DNA of 64,000 nt from Xanthomonas campestris pv. phormiicola (GTDB taxonomy: Bacteria > Pseudomonadota > Gammaproteobacteria > Xanthomonadales > Xanthomonadaceae). Positions 54,317-64,000 of this stretch are shown here, one piece after another. How positions within the stretch are numbered: position 1 is the first letter of the stretch; each line of letters begins with the position of its first letter. Both the position numbers and the translations under genes were made by a program. The stretch spans positions 3,237,001 to 3,301,000 of the forward strand of contig CP102593.1 of the NCBI GenBank assembly GCA_025666215.1, in the 5' to 3' direction. The notes beneath the pieces are model-generated. The model did no database searches. It had not been told where the DNA came from and worked only from the letters and a program-made list of their open reading frames with translations.

Positions 54317-55684
54317 ATGACGATCGACAAGCTCAAACCCACCCTCGGCACCCTGCACCTGTGGGGCATCGCCGTGGGCCTGGTGATCTCCGGCGAGTAC
54401 TTCGGCTGGAGCTACGGCTGGGGCGCCGCCGGCACGCTCGGCTTCCTGGTCACCACCGTGCTGGTGGCGGTGATGTACACCTGTTTCATCTTCAGCTTCA
54501 CCGAACTGACCACCGCCATTCCCAACGCCGGCGGCCCGTTCGCCTACAGCCTGCGCGCGTTCGGCACCGCCGGCGGGATGATCGCCGGCATCGCCACCCT
54601 GATCGAGTTCGTGTTCGCGCCGCCGGCGATCGCGATGGCGATCGGCGCCTACCTCAACGTGCAGTTCCCGACCCTGGACCCGCGCCTGGCCGCGGTCGGC
54701 GCCTATGCCATCTTCATGACCTTGAACATCCTCGGCGTCGGCATCGCCGCCACCTTCGAACTGATCGTCACCGTGCTGGCGGTGATCGAGCTGCTGGTGT
54801 TCATGGGCGTGGTCGCGCCGGGCTTCAGCGTGGCCAACTTCGTGCGCGGCGGCTGGGCCGGGTCGGACACCTTCAGCCTGGCGGCGATCGGCGGCATCTT
54901 CGCCGCGATCCCGTTCGCGATCTGGTTCTTCCTGGCGATCGAGGGCGCGGCGATGGCCGCCGAGGAGGCCAAGGATCCCAGGCGCACCATTCCGCGCGCC
55001 TACATCGCCGGCATCCTGACCCTGGTGACGCTGGCGTTCGGGGTGATGATCATGGCCGGCGGCGTCGGCGACTGGCGCACCCTGTCCAACATCAACGATC
55101 CGCTGCCGCAGGCGATGAAGGCGGTGGTCGGGCACAACTCGACCTGGCTGCACATGCTGGTGTGGATCGGCCTGTTCGGCCTGGTGGCCAGCTTCCACGG
55201 CATCATCCTGGGCTATTCGCGGCAGTTCTTCGCGCTGGCGCGCGCCGGCTTCCTGCCGCACGGCCTGGCCAGGCTGTCGCGCTTCCGCACCCCGCACCGC
55301 GCGATCCTGGCCGGCGGCGTGGTCGGCGTGGCGGCGATCTACAGCGACGGGCTGGTGCAGGTGCAAGGCATGTCGCTGACCGCGGCGATGATCACCATGT
55401 CGGTGTTCGGCGCGATCGTCATGTACATCATGAGCATGCTCAGCCTGTTCAAGCTGCGCCGCGCCGAGCCGCAGCTGGAACGCAGCTACCGCGCGCCGGG
55501 CTATCCGCTGGTGCCGGCGCTGGCGCTGCTGCTGGCGCTGGTGTGCCTGGCGGCGATGGTGTGGTTCAACGCGCTGCTGGCGCTGCTGTTCCTGGGCCTG
55601 ATGCTGCTCGGCGCGGGCTGCTGCGCGCTGAGCCTGCGCGGCAACGGCGGCGTCATCGCCGCCGAGGCCGGCGGCGAGGCATGA
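54317..55684 (+). CDS. eat: Ethanolamine permease
   Basis: 455 residues, about 12 membrane helices, APC-superfamily fold of the Eat type (GIAVGLVISGEYFGWSYGWG near the start, AIPNAGGPFAYSLRAFG, WFFLAIEGAAMAAEEAKDP). It imports ethanolamine for the lyase encoded downstream. The second of two close ATGs was chosen because AGGAG lies 9 nt before it. Gap to eutB is 49 bp. Confidence 0.92.
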   Translation: MTIDKLKPTLGTLHLWGIAVGLVISGEYFGWSYGWGAAGTLGFLVTTVLVAVMYTCFIFSFTELTTAIPNAGGPFAYSLRAFGTAGGMIAGIATLIEFVFAPPAIAMAIGAYLNVQFPTLDPRLAAVGAYAIFMTLNILGVGIAATFELIVTVLAVIELLVFMGVVAPGFSVANFVRGGWAGSDTFSLAAIGGIFAAIPFAIWFFLAIEGAAMAAEEAKDPRRTIPRAYIAGILTLVTLAFGVMIMAGGVGDWRTLSNINDPLPQAMKAVVGHNSTWLHMLVWIGLFGLVASFHGIILGYSRQFFALARAGFLPHGLARLSRFRTPHRAILAGGVVGVAAIYSDGLVQVQGMSLTAAMITMSVFGAIVMYIMSMLSLFKLRRAEPQLERSYRAPGYPLVPALALLLALVCLAAMVWFNALLALLFLGLMLLGAGCCALSLRGNGGVIAAEAGGEA

Positions 55685-55733
55685 TCGAGGACACGGCGCC
55701 CGCCGTGCGCGGGCGCCTGCAGGAGGATCCGGC

Positions 55734-57128
55734 ATGAGCGGTTTCGCACACAGCGTCGGCGGCCAGACCTGGCGCTTCGACGACCTCAAGGACCTGCTGG
55801 CCAAGGCCACGCCGGCGCGCTCGGGCGACCGCCTGGCCGGGCTGGCCGCGGCCAGCGAGCCGCAGCGGGTCGCGGCGCAGATGGCGCTGGCCGACCTGCC
55901 GCTGCGGCACTTCCTCGACGAGGCGGTGATTCCCTACGAAGACGACGAGGTGACCCGGCTGATCGTGGACAGCCACGACGCGGCCGCGTTCGCGCCGGTG
56001 GCGCACCTGACCGTCGGCGGCTTCCGCGACTGGCTGCTCGGCGAAGCGGCCGACGCAGCCGCGCTTGCAACGCTGGCCCCGGGCCTGACTCCGGAGATGG
56101 TCGCGGCGGTGTCCAAGCTGATGCGGATCCAGGACCTGATCCTGGTGGCGCAGAAGATCCGCGTGGTCACCGCGTTCCGCAACACGCTGGGATTGCGCGG
56201 GCGGCTGTCCACCCGCCTGCAGCCCAATCATCCCACCGACGATCTGGCCGGCATCGCCGCCAGCGTGCTCGACGGGCTGCTGTACGCCAACGGCGATGCG
56301 GTGATCGGGATCAACCCGGCCAGCGACAACACCCGGACCATCTGCGAACTGCTGAAGATGCTCGACGCGGTGATCGCCGGCTACCAGATCCCGACCCAGG
56401 CCTGCGTGCTGACCCACGTCACCACCTCGATCGAGGCGATCGAACGCGGCGTGCCGCTGGACCTGGTGTTCCAGTCCATCGCCGGCACGCAGAAGGCCAA
56501 CGCCAGCTTCGGCATCGACCTGGCGCTGCTGCAGCAAGGCTACGAGGCCGGACTGAGCCTCAGGCGCGGCAGCGTCGGCGACAACGTGATGTATTTCGAG
56601 ACCGGCCAGGGCAGCGCGCTGTCGGCCGACGCGCACCACGGCGTGGACCAGCAGACCTGCGAGGTGCGCGCCTACGCGGTGGCGCGGCGCTTCAAGCCGC
56701 TGCTGGTCAACACCGTGGTCGGCTTCATCGGCCCCGAATACCTGTACGACGGCAAGCAGATCATCCGCGCCGGCCTGGAGGACCACTTCTGCGGCAAGCT
56801 GCTCGGCGTGCCGATGGGCTGCGACATCTGCTACACCAACCATGCCGAGGCCGACCAGGACGACATGGACGTGCTGCTGACCCTGCTCGGCACCGCCGGG
56901 ATCAACTTCATCATGGGCATCCCCGGCTCCGACGACGTGATGCTCAACTACCAGACCACCTCGTTCCACGATGCGCTGTACGCGCGCCAGGCGCTGGGCC
57001 TGCGTCCGGCGCCGGAGTTCGAAGCCTGGCTGGAACGGCTGGACATCCTGCACCTGGACAACGGCCGCTTCCGCCTCGGCCACGAGCCGCCGGCCGCGTT
57101 CCGGCGCGCACTGGCGCAACTGGGCTGA
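55734..57128 (+). CDS. eutB: EutB, ethanolamine ammonia-lyase large subunit
   Basis: 464 residues, complete, preceded by AGGAGG. EutB forms the TIM-barrel active site that, with coenzyme B12, turns ethanolamine into acetaldehyde and ammonia. Conserved stretches include [43 protein letters not shown] and [16 protein letters not shown]. No microcompartment shell genes are nearby, so this is the simple cytosolic type. Confidence 0.97.
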   Translation: MSGFAHSVGGQTWRFDDLKDLLAKATPARSGDRLAGLAAASEPQRVAAQMALADLPLRHFLDEAVIPYEDDEVTRLIVDSHDAAAFAPVAHLTVGGFRDWLLGEAADAAALATLAPGLTPEMVAAVSKLMRIQDLILVAQKIRVVTAFRNTLGLRGRLSTRLQPNHPTDDLAGIAASVLDGLLYANGDAVIGINPASDNTRTICELLKMLDAVIAGYQIPTQACVLTHVTTSIEAIERGVPLDLVFQSIAGTQKANASFGIDLALLQQGYEAGLSLRRGSVGDNVMYFETGQGSALSADAHHGVDQQTCEVRAYAVARRFKPLLVNTVVGFIGPEYLYDGKQIIRAGLEDHFCGKLLGVPMGCDICYTNHAEADQDDMDVLLTLLGTAGINFIMGIPGSDDVMLNYQTTSFHDALYARQALGLRPAPEFEAWLERLDILHLDNGRFRLGHEPPAAFRRALAQLG

Positions 57129-57139
57129 GCGGGCCGCGC

Positions 57140-57967
57140 ATGCACGACGACAGCGAACGCCCCTCCCGCGCCGATCCCTGGGCCGCGCTGCGCCGGCTGA
57201 CCCCGGCGCGCATCGCCCTGGGCCGCACCGGCACCAGCCTGCCGACCGCCGCGCAACTGGATTTCCAGTTCGCGCATGCGCAGGCGCGCGACGCGGTGCA
57301 CCTGCGCTTCGATCCGGCGCCGCTGGCCGCGGCGCTGGACGCACGCGGCCGCGCGCACCTCGCCCTGCGCAGCGCCGCGGCCGACCGTCACAGCTACCTG
57401 CAGCGCCCCGACCTGGGCCGCCGGCTGAGCGAGGACGCGGCCGGCGAACTGCGCGGCCACGTCGCGATGCAACGCCGCGGCTACGACCTGGCCGTGGTGG
57501 TGGCCGACGGGCTGTCGGCGCTGGCGGTGCACCGCCACGCCACGCCGATGCTGGAACGCATCGATGCGCTGGCCGCGGCCGAAGGCTGGACGCTGGCACC
57601 GGTGGCGCTGGTGGAACAGGGCCGCGTGGCGATCGGCGACGAGATCGGCGAACTGCTGGACGCGCGCATGAGCGTGGTGCTGATCGGCGAGCGCCCCGGC
57701 CTCAGTTCGCCGGACAGCCTCGGCCTGTACTTCACCTACGCCCCGCGCGTGGGCCTCAACGACGCCTGCCGCAACTGCATCTCCAATGTGCGCCAGGCCG
57801 GCCTGAGCTATGCGCAGGCCGCGCACAAACTGACCTGGCTGATGCGCGAGGCATGCCGGCGGCAGCTGTCCGGCGTGCAGCTGAAGGACCAGGCCGACAC
57901 CCCCGCGCTGTCCGCCGCAGACGACGCATCACCCAAGCCGCTGGGCAATTTCCTGATCCCGGACTGA
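57140..57967 (+). CDS. eutC: EutC, ethanolamine ammonia-lyase small subunit
   Basis: 275 residues, 11 bp after eutB. Family motifs [48 protein letters not shown] and [12 protein letters not shown] are present. It completes the cobalamin-dependent lyase with EutB. The gene ends the eat-eutB-eutC operon. Confidence 0.96.
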   Translation: MHDDSERPSRADPWAALRRLTPARIALGRTGTSLPTAAQLDFQFAHAQARDAVHLRFDPAPLAAALDARGRAHLALRSAAADRHSYLQRPDLGRRLSEDAAGELRGHVAMQRRGYDLAVVVADGLSALAVHRHATPMLERIDALAAAEGWTLAPVALVEQGRVAIGDEIGELLDARMSVVLIGERPGLSSPDSLGLYFTYAPRVGLNDACRNCISNVRQAGLSYAQAAHKLTWLMREACRRQLSGVQLKDQADTPALSAADDASPKPLGNFLIPD

Positions 57968-58494
57968 GCCGCGCCCTGCCCGTCCGCGCGATGGGCAGTG
58001 CCGGCGCAGAAGCATCGGTGCACGCGCAACCGCCGATTCAGGCAGGCGTCGGCGCTGCGCGCGGCCCGGCTTCGGCGATGATTCCTCACCGACGCTGCCG
58101 GCGTCGGGCCTGCGCCTGAAAAAGTGGCCTGCGCTCCTGTCGGGCATCGCGCAGCGCCGTGGCGCAACGCAGCAGCCTGCGCGACGCGCGCACGAGGCCG
58201 CCGACTGGCCTGAGATGCGATTGCACCCAAGCGCTGCAACCGATCACACAAGCCGCGCCGACGAAGACAGCGGCCGGATCGCGTTCCGCGCCAAAGCGTG
58301 ATCGCTCCGCCACAACCGGGATTTGGCTGCGGCATCGAACCGCAGCGCGCCGAGGCGCGCCTAGCATTCGCGCCGGCCACGCCATGGCCACCGATCGCCA
58401 ACATGCGGCCACCGGATGACACCGGTATCAATCGCCTGTCGGCGACGGTGTGCCGCTTTGGCGCAGGCCCCATCCCAACCGAGAGAGCACCGCC
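57968..58494. other. Gene-free stretch between eutC and the pectinesterase gene
   Basis: 527 bp. No gene I can support; frames on both strands lack any recognisable domain. It presumably carries the promoter of the pectin methylesterase gene. No plant-inducible (PIP) box was recognised. Confidence 0.5.
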
Positions 58495-59676
58495 ATGACC
58501 GCATCGCGCTGGTTCCAGATCCCCGCCACCCTCGCCCTGGCCGGCGGCGCCATCGCCACCGCCTGGGCGCTGACCGGTACCGCCTCCAGGCCGCAATTGA
58601 CCAGTTCGGAAGCGGCCAACCAGACCGTCGCCAAGCACCTGGCCCAGGCCGGCAGCATCGGCGCGCTGACGACCGACAACTGGGATCCCGGTGCCGGCGT
58701 CGCCCTGCTCACGGCCGACTACGCGGTCGCCGCCGACGGCTCCGCCCGCTACCGCACTGTGCAGGCCGCGGTCGATGCCGCGGTCGCGGCCGGCGGCAGC
58801 ATGCGCCGCTACATCAGCGTCAAGCCCGGCACCTACAAGGAGGTGGTGTGCGTGCCCGCGGCAGCGCCGCCGATCACCCTGTTCGGCCTGGACAGCGCGC
58901 CGGCCAACACCACCATCAGCTTCGGCAACGCCAGTCCCACCCCGAAACCGAGCGGCAGCACCACCCACCCCTGCGCCAGCAACGCCTCCAGCAGCACGGT
59001 CGGCACCTCCGACAGCGGCACCGTGACCGTGCGCGCGGCGCAGTTCCAGGCGCGCAACCTGGCCATCGTCAACAGCTACGTCGAGGGCACCTACGCCAGC
59101 AGCAACCAGTCGGCGGTGGCACTGGCGCTGCGCGGCGACAAGGCGGTGCTGGAGAACGTGGCGCTCACCGGCAACCAGGACACCCTGCTGGTCAGCGCCG
59201 GCAGCGCCAACACGGTGATCCGCGCGTTCTTCAAGGGCGGCAGCGTCGAGGGCGATACCGACTTCATCTTCGGCTCGGGCGTGGCCGTGTTCTCCGGCAG
59301 CACCATCCGCTACACCGCCGCGCGCCGCGGCGCCGGCAACGGCGGGGTGATCTTCGCCCCCAGCACCCGCCCCGGCAGCGGCTACGGCTTCCTGGCCGTC
59401 GCCAGCACCTTCGACGCGGTCGGCAGCCCGACGGCGAACACGGTGTACCTGGGCCGCGCCTGGGACGAGAGCGTCGGCAGCCTGTCCAACTACGTCAACG
59501 GCAGCTCGCCCAACGGCAAGGTGGTGATCCGCGAATCCACCTTGGGCGCGCACGTGCGCAAGAGCGCGCCATGGAACGCGTCCACGGTCGGCCGGCCGTA
59601 TTGCAGCAGCGGCTGCACGCAATCGGCCAACCGCTTCTACGAGTACGCCAACAGCGGCGCCGGCAGCGCCGACTAG
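58495..59676 (+). CDS. Pectin methylesterase (CE8)
   Basis: 393 residues with an N-terminal signal or anchor helix (about 8-28). The right-handed beta-helix catalytic domain contains the CE8 signatures GNQDTLL, EGDTDFIFGSG (the catalytic Asp pair, with the Gln) and YLGRAWD (Arg and Trp). It removes methyl esters from plant pectin, a virulence-associated activity in plant pathogens. The end is complete. It stands alone with converging neighbours. Confidence 0.93.
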   Translation: MTASRWFQIPATLALAGGAIATAWALTGTASRPQLTSSEAANQTVAKHLAQAGSIGALTTDNWDPGAGVALLTADYAVAADGSARYRTVQAAVDAAVAAGGSMRRYISVKPGTYKEVVCVPAAAPPITLFGLDSAPANTTISFGNASPTPKPSGSTTHPCASNASSSTVGTSDSGTVTVRAAQFQARNLAIVNSYVEGTYASSNQSAVALALRGDKAVLENVALTGNQDTLLVSAGSANTVIRAFFKGGSVEGDTDFIFGSGVAVFSGSTIRYTAARRGAGNGGVIFAPSTRPGSGYGFLAVASTFDAVGSPTANTVYLGRAWDESVGSLSNYVNGSSPNGKVVIRESTLGAHVRKSAPWNASTVGRPYCSSGCTQSANRFYEYANSGAGSAD

Positions 59677-59821
59677 GGCGCGCCGCCGCTCCAGGAGCGG
59701 GGCGCGCCGCTCCCGCTCGGGCATCGCACGAGCATGCCGCAGGAAGCCGACATGCGTCTGCGCCCGGGGACGACGCGGCCCCGGGCGCGCGCAGGAACGG
59801 GGCTGCGGACCGGCCCGGCGC

Positions 59822-60523
59822 TCAGCCCAGGCCGGCCCACCAGGCGCGCCACAGCGTGGCCATCGCGCTCGGCGGCTTGCGCACGGCGCGGGCCTGCTGC
59901 GCGATCCGCGCACGCGCCAGCGCCGACACGATGCGCCGCGGCCGCGGCCCGGCCACGCGCCGCGGCCAGCGCTGCAGCAAGGCCTGCGCCCAGCGCTGCT
60001 GCGCCTGCGCCGCGTCGCCGCCGCGCAGCGACAGCGGCACCGCGGCGATGCCGGCGTCGGCCAGGCGCTGCGCCAGCACCTGCGTGGCCAGCGCCGCCGC
60101 GGCGTCGCGCTGGCCCTCGAACACGGCGCATTCGACCTGCGCCGCGGCCAGCGCGAACGCCTCCAGGCGCTCGTAGGCGTGCGCCGGATCGGCCGCGGCC
60201 GCGCGCGAGGCGAGCAGCCCCGGCAAGGCCTCGGCCAGCGCCGCCCACGGCGCGGCGACCGGCTCCAGCACCCGCCCCAGCGGATGCCGCGAGCGCTGCG
60301 CGGCCCAGCTGCGCAATTCCTCGCCCCACCACGCCAGCTTGGCGTCGGCCGGCAACGGATCGCCGGGGATGTTGAGGATGTCGTCGAATTCCTGCAGCAG
60401 CGCGAACCAGGCCACCGCGCGCGTGCGCTGCGGCGCCGGCACGAACCCCTCGGCCACCGTCCATTCCGGCCAGCGGCTGCGCCATTTGTCGAGGAAGGCA
60501 TCCAGGGCGGAGGTGCTGCTCAT
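59822..60523 (-). CDS. Squalene/phytoene-synthase-like protein
   Basis: 233 residues, all-alpha. The N-terminal part (RTRAVAWFALLQEFDDILNIPGDPLPADAKLAWWGEEL) has the spacing of squalene/phytoene synthase family proteins, but the two DxxxD magnesium motifs of the prenyl synthases are not visible. A catalytic role in terpenoid synthesis is therefore doubtful and the function is unknown. It follows the Gph-like gene by 21 bp in the same direction and probably ends the ubiG operon. Confidence 0.7.
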   Translation of the reverse strand: MSSTSALDAFLDKWRSRWPEWTVAEGFVPAPQRTRAVAWFALLQEFDDILNIPGDPLPADAKLAWWGEELRSWAAQRSRHPLGRVLEPVAAPWAALAEALPGLLASRAAAADPAHAYERLEAFALAAAQVECAVFEGQRDAAAALATQVLAQRLADAGIAAVPLSLRGGDAAQAQQRWAQALLQRWPRRVAGPRPRRIVSALARARIAQQARAVRKPPSAMATLWRAWWAGLG

Positions 60524-60544
60524 GCGATCGGGAAGTCCGGAAGG

Positions 60545-61258
60545 TCAGGGGAGCTGCGGCGCGCCGGGCCAGGCGCGCGCATCGAGCAGGTCGGCGGGCG
60601 CGGCGACCAGCGCATCGGCGCGCCAGGCCAGCGGATCCTCGCCGTCCAGGCGGTAGCCCCACAGCACCGCCACCGAGGCCATGCCGGCGGCGCGCGCGGC
60701 GAGGATGTCGCGCTCGTCGTCGCCGACGTAGACGACCTGCGCCGGTGGCACGTCGATGCGCTGTGCCGCCACCTGCAGCGGCAGCGGGTGCGGCTTGCGC
60801 TCGGCCAGGGTGTCGCCGCCGATCAGCACCGCGCAGCGCCGTTCCCAGCCCAGCTGCGGCAGGATCAGCCGCGCCAGGGATTCGGGCTTGTTGGTGACGA
60901 TGCCCCACACGCAGCCGGCGTCCTGCAGCCGCTGCAGCAAGGCGGCGATGCCGTCGAACGGCCGCGAATACCGGCCGATCAGCGTTTCGTAGTGGCGCAG
61001 GAAATCGGGAATCAACGCGTCGCGCGCGGCCGCCGGCAGCTCGGGAAACGCCACCCCCAGCATCGCCCGCGAGCCCTTGGACACCACCGGACGCAGCTGC
61101 TCCAGGCTCAGCGGGTCGGCGCCATGCTCGGCGCGCAACGCATTGGCCGCGGCCAGCAGATCCGGCGCACTGTCCAGCAGCGTGCCGTCCAGATCGAACA
61201 GCACCGCACGCGGGAAATCCCGGGATGCCCCGGCCTGCGGCGGCTGGGCGAGGCCCAT
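60545..61258 (-). CDS. gph: Gph/MupP-type HAD phosphatase
   Basis: 237 residues, HAD-IA family with DLDGTLLDSA (nucleophile Asp), the VTNKP motif, ERKPHPLP and VGDDERD. It is usually annotated as phosphoglycolate phosphatase. In Pseudomonas the gene in the same position (next to ubiG and an amidohydrolase gene) is MupP, the N-acetylmuramic acid 6-phosphate phosphatase of peptidoglycan recycling, and synteny favours that role here. A GTG three codons earlier is possible; the ATG is preferred. Confidence 0.85.
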   Translation of the reverse strand: MGLAQPPQAGASRDFPRAVLFDLDGTLLDSAPDLLAAANALRAEHGADPLSLEQLRPVVSKGSRAMLGVAFPELPAAARDALIPDFLRHYETLIGRYSRPFDGIAALLQRLQDAGCVWGIVTNKPESLARLILPQLGWERRCAVLIGGDTLAERKPHPLPLQVAAQRIDVPPAQVVYVGDDERDILAARAAGMASVAVLWGYRLDGEDPLAWRADALVAAPADLLDARAWPGAPQLP

Positions 61259-61283
61259 CACGCGCACGCGCGCCCGCTGTTGC

Positions 61284-61310
61284 CAATCCCCAATCCCGAC
61301 TCCCGAATCA
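61284..61310. repeat. GGGATTC/GGGAGTC-type repeat covering the ubiG stop
   Basis: caatccccaatcccgactcccgaatca. It belongs to the heptamer family of the arg and ccm regions. The ubiG stop codon is formed by its last bases. No facing arm is seen, so this is a single-arm copy. Confidence 0.7.
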
Positions 61311-62027
61311 CGGCTTCACCGCACACGCCAGATAATTCACCTCGGTGCGCGTGGACAGCCGCGCACGGTTGCGCCACGGTTCGTACAGCACGCCGCTGAC
61401 GTCGTGCAGCTGCAGCTCGGCCTGGCGCAGCCACGCCGCCAGCTCGGCCGGCTTGATGAAATCCTGGTAGCGGTGGGTGCCGGTGGGCAGCAGCCGCGCC
61501 ACGTACTCGGCGCCGACGATGGCCAGCGCGAACGCGGCCGGGGTGCGGTTGAGGGTGGACAGGAACAGCTGGCCGCCGGGCTTGAGCAGGGTCGCGCAGG
61601 CGCGCACGATCGCCGCCGGATCGGGCACGTGCTCGAGCATCTCCATGCAGGTGATCGCGTCGAAGCTGCCCGGGCGCTCGGCGGCCAGGTCCTCGACCGA
61701 CTGCACGCGGTAGTCGACCTCCACCCCGGATTCGAACTGGTGCAGCCGCGCCACCTTGACCAGCTCCGGCGCCAGGTCGATCGCGGTGACCTGCGCGCCC
61801 TCCTTGGCCAGCGCCTCGCTGAGCAGGCCGCCGCCGCAGCCCACGTCGAGCACGCTGGCGCCGCGCAACGGCAGCCGCTCGGCGACGTAGCGCAGGCGCA
61901 CCGGGTTCAGCGCGTGCAGCGGCTTCTGCGGGCCGTCGGCGTCCCACCAGCGGGTGGCCAGCGCGCCGAACTTGTCCAGTTCGGCCTGATCGAAGTTGGC
62001 GGAGGCGTTGGAGGCGGAAAAGGTCAT
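61308..62027 (-). CDS. ubiG: UbiG, ubiquinone 3-O-methyltransferase
   Basis: 239 residues, class I SAM-dependent methyltransferase of coenzyme Q synthesis. Motifs are [16 protein letters not shown] (SAM site), [16 protein letters not shown], and the family's N-terminal region [28 protein letters not shown]. The ATG fits the family start. The frame stays open upstream into the next gene's spacer. It is followed by the Gph-type gene 49 bp on. Confidence 0.94.
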   Translation of the reverse strand: MTFSASNASANFDQAELDKFGALATRWWDADGPQKPLHALNPVRLRYVAERLPLRGASVLDVGCGGGLLSEALAKEGAQVTAIDLAPELVKVARLHQFESGVEVDYRVQSVEDLAAERPGSFDAITCMEMLEHVPDPAAIVRACATLLKPGGQLFLSTLNRTPAAFALAIVGAEYVARLLPTGTHRYQDFIKPAELAAWLRQAELQLHDVSGVLYEPWRNRARLSTRTEVNYLACAVKP

Positions 62028-62079
62028 GGCGGCATCTCGGTTGGGCCGCGCGCGGAGCGCGGCACGGCAGGAAAGCAGA

Positions 62080-63414
62080 TCAGGCGTGCACGCTGCGGAT
62101 GCGTTCGCGCCACTGCCGCGCGTTGGCGACCAGCGCATCGGTGTCGATGTCCACCAGCACGCGCTGTTCGAGCTTGCGCTGGCCGGCGATCCACACGTCG
62201 CTGACCTGCTGCCGGCCGGCCGCGTAGACCAGCTGCGACAGCACGTTGTGCAGCGGCTGGGTTTCCAGCGCCGACAGGTCCACGCAGATCAGGTCGGCCT
62301 GCTTGCCGACCTCGATCGAGCCGATCTTGTCGCCGAAGCCGAGCGCGCGCGCGCCGCCCAGCGTGGCCGCGCGCAGCGTGGTCGCCGCGTCCAGCGCGGT
62401 GGCGTCGTTGGCCACCGCCTTGGCCAGGATCGCCGCGGTGCGGTTCTCGCTGAACATGTCCAGGTCGTTGTTGCTGGCGCAGCCGTCGGTGCCGATCGCC
62501 AGGTTCACGCCTGCACGCTGCAGCGCGCAGGCCGGGCAGAACCCGGAGGCGAGCTTGAGGTTGGACTCGGGGCAATGCACCACGCTGACCCCGCGCTCGG
62601 CGCACAGGTGGATCTCCGCATCGGTGAGCTGGGTCATGTGCACCGCGATCAGGCGGTCGTTGACCAGGCCCAGCCGGTCCAGCCGCGCCAGCGGGCGCTG
62701 GCCGTACTGCTTGAGCGAGTCGGCGATTTCCTGCGCGGTCTCGTGGGTGTGCAGGTGCACCGGCACGTCGAGCTGGTCGGACAGCATCCGCACCCGTTCG
62801 AAGTTGGCGTCGTTGACCGTGTACGGCGCGTGCGGGGCGAAGGCGATGCCGATCAGCGGATCGTCGCGCCACTGGTCGTGCACCTCGCAGGCGCGTTCGA
62901 AGTATTCGTCGGAGGTCTTGGCCCAGGCGGTCGGGAAATCGATGATCACCGTGCCGACCCGCGCGCGGAAGCCGTGCTGCTTGTACACCGCGGCCTGCAC
63001 GTCGGAGAAGAAGTAGTTCTCGTTGGCGCAGGTGGTGCCGCCGCGCAGCATTTCGGCGATCGCCAGCGCGGTGCCGTCGGCGACGAACTCCGGGCCGATC
63101 ACCGCGGTCTCCACCGGCCAGATGTGCTGCTGCAGCCACACCATCAGCGGCAGGTCGTCGGCGATGCCGCGCAGCAGGGTCATCGGGTTGTGGGTGTGCG
63201 CGTTGACCAGGCCCGGCAGCAGCGCCGCGTCCGGGCGCGACACCGTGCGCGCGGCGGCGAAGCGCGCTTGCGCCTCGGCGCGCGGCAGCACCGCGACGAT
63301 CTCGCTGCCGCGCACCGCCACCGCGTGGTCCTCCAGCACCACCGCATGCGGCTCGATCGGGACCACGTAGCCGGCTTCGATCAGCAGGTCGCAGGATTCG
63401 GGAATGGCGGTCAT
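62080..63414 (-). CDS. mtaD: TRZ/ATZ-family amidohydrolase (methylthioadenosine/S-adenosylhomocysteine deaminase type)
   Basis: 444 residues, amidohydrolase barrel. Metal and substrate motifs are [53 protein letters not shown] and [15 protein letters not shown]. It fits the Xanthomonas deaminase that acts on S-adenosylhomocysteine and methylthioadenosine. It sits directly upstream of ubiG, as in Pseudomonas, where methyltransfer produces S-adenosylhomocysteine. Confidence 0.9.
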   Translation of the reverse strand: MTAIPESCDLLIEAGYVVPIEPHAVVLEDHAVAVRGSEIVAVLPRAEAQARFAAARTVSRPDAALLPGLVNAHTHNPMTLLRGIADDLPLMVWLQQHIWPVETAVIGPEFVADGTALAIAEMLRGGTTCANENYFFSDVQAAVYKQHGFRARVGTVIIDFPTAWAKTSDEYFERACEVHDQWRDDPLIGIAFAPHAPYTVNDANFERVRMLSDQLDVPVHLHTHETAQEIADSLKQYGQRPLARLDRLGLVNDRLIAVHMTQLTDAEIHLCAERGVSVVHCPESNLKLASGFCPACALQRAGVNLAIGTDGCASNNDLDMFSENRTAAILAKAVANDATALDAATTLRAATLGGARALGFGDKIGSIEVGKQADLICVDLSALETQPLHNVLSQLVYAAGRQQVSDVWIAGQRKLEQRVLVDIDTDALVANARQWRERIRSVHA

Positions 63415-63439
63415 CGCAGATGCTCTGGAAAAGGAAGGA

Positions 63440-64000
63440 TCAAGTCGCCGCTTGCGTCTGGCGGATGCGCCGCTGGTACACGCGCATCACCAGCCACTGC
63501 AGCACGAACACGGCCACGAAGCCCAGCCGCCCGAGCAGCGGCGCGACCATCGCCAACGGGATGCACAGCGCGAACACCAGCGGCGCGACCGCCACGCGCA
63601 GCGTCATCGCCCGCGCCTGCAGCGCGCCCAGCCGCTGCACCAGGCCTTCCTTGCGCACCGCGTAGGCGTGCATCAGATAGGCGGCCGCACCGATCGCGGC
63701 CAGATGCGCGCAATACACCGCGAACGCCTCGTGGCTGCCGAAGTAGTCCGAATACAACGCCGTGGAAAACGGCAGCAGGCCGATCAGCAGCAGCTGCAGC
63801 ACGTTGAGCCAGATCAGCCGGTCGTCGAACTGGCGGATATGCCGGCACAGCTGCAGATGCGACTTCCAGAACAGCGCGGTGACCAGGAAGCTCACCGCGA
63901 AGCCGATGAACAGCGGCAGCATCTGCCGCAGCGCGGCCAGGATGCCGCCGGCGGCCTCGACCTGCGCATGCCCCGGCACCTTGATCTCCACCGCCAGCAG
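63440..64000 (-). CDS. TMEM175-family (DUF1211) potassium channel-like membrane protein, 5' end outside the window
   Basis: The C-terminal 187 codons are present; the gene begins beyond the right edge. The visible part starts LLAVEIKVP, just after the family's first-helix FSD motif, and has four or more membrane helices including LPLFIGFAVSFLVTALFWKSH and RLIWLNVLQLLLIGLLPFSTALYS. These patterns fit bacterial TMEM175 proteins, tetrameric potassium channels. The selectivity motif itself lies upstream. Confidence 0.8.
   Translation of the reverse strand: MLAVEIKVPGHAQVEAAGGILAALRQMLPLFIGFAVSFLVTALFWKSHLQLCRHIRQFDDRLIWLNVLQLLLIGLLPFSTALYSDYFGSHEAFAVYCAHLAAIGAAAYLMHAYAVRKEGLVQRLGALQARAMTLRVAVAPLVFALCIPLAMVAPLLGRLGFVAVFVLQWLVMRVYQRRIRQTQAAT

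Overview
The window is chromosomal DNA of a Xanthomonas species. It is very GC-rich and carries the xanthomonad-specific N-acetylcitrulline route to arginine: acetylornithine carbamoyltransferase, acetylcitrulline deacetylase and a fused NAG synthase/kinase. It also has a Xanthomonas-type alpha-amino-acid ester hydrolase, a pectin methylesterase, and intergenic GGGACTC/GGGATTC heptamer and 'gggagcgacttcagtcgcgac'-type repeats. The species cannot be fixed from sequence alone.

Layout. 1-4429: end of ccmE, then ccmF, ccmG, ccmH and ccmI (cytochrome c maturation). 4554-5666: metX-like acyltransferase. 5997-12690: cytochrome bd oxidase, with cydC and cydD leftward and cydA, cydB and the tiny cydX rightward from a shared FNR-type box. 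12751: tRNA-Pro(CGG). 13204-17848: divergent secreted ester hydrolase and GH95 glycosidase. 17886-29951: one leftward arginine/proline block (argF', argG, argE', argB/A, a GNAT, argC, argH, a YciI-like gene, proB, proA, an M50-like membrane protein). It is preceded by what looks like a ribosome-controlled attenuator. 30904-35418: cysS (with a foreign-looking 3' third), sufE, an MFS transporter and an alpha/beta hydrolase.

36028-47662 is the most unusual part: an 11.6-kb rightward island. It encodes an HlyD-type adaptor and a C39-peptidase ABC transporter, translationally coupled to the first of three large proteins with double-glycine leaders. Each of these has a near-identical leader, a His-rich segment, a Gly/Glu/Asp repeat and a different or diverged C-terminal domain. 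Two carry M15-peptidase-like domains and one carries a domain resembling phage wall-lysis proteins. Each is followed within 54-74 bp by a different signal-peptide-bearing protein, which I read as a cognate periplasmic immunity protein. Between pairs 1 and 2 lie a degenerate 2OG-oxygenase-like protein, a secreted alpha/beta hydrolase and a phosphoribosyltransferase/PQQ-propeller fusion. A fragment of that fusion's 3' end is repeated before pair 3, so pair 3 arose by local duplication. My reading is an export-coupled polymorphic system of wall-degrading bacteriocins.

47963-64000: a DksA-like protein with a histone-like tail, yidD, dihydroorotase, an M23 peptidase, a permuted-papain (YiiX-like) protein next to a broken GGDEF gene, ethanolamine use (eat, eutB, eutC), pectin methylesterase, a squalene/phytoene-synthase-like protein, a Gph/MupP phosphatase, ubiG, an MTA/SAH-deaminase-type amidohydrolase and the end of a TMEM175-type channel. 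Two 99-bp copies of a MITE-like element sit in inverted orientation at 5734 and 51723.
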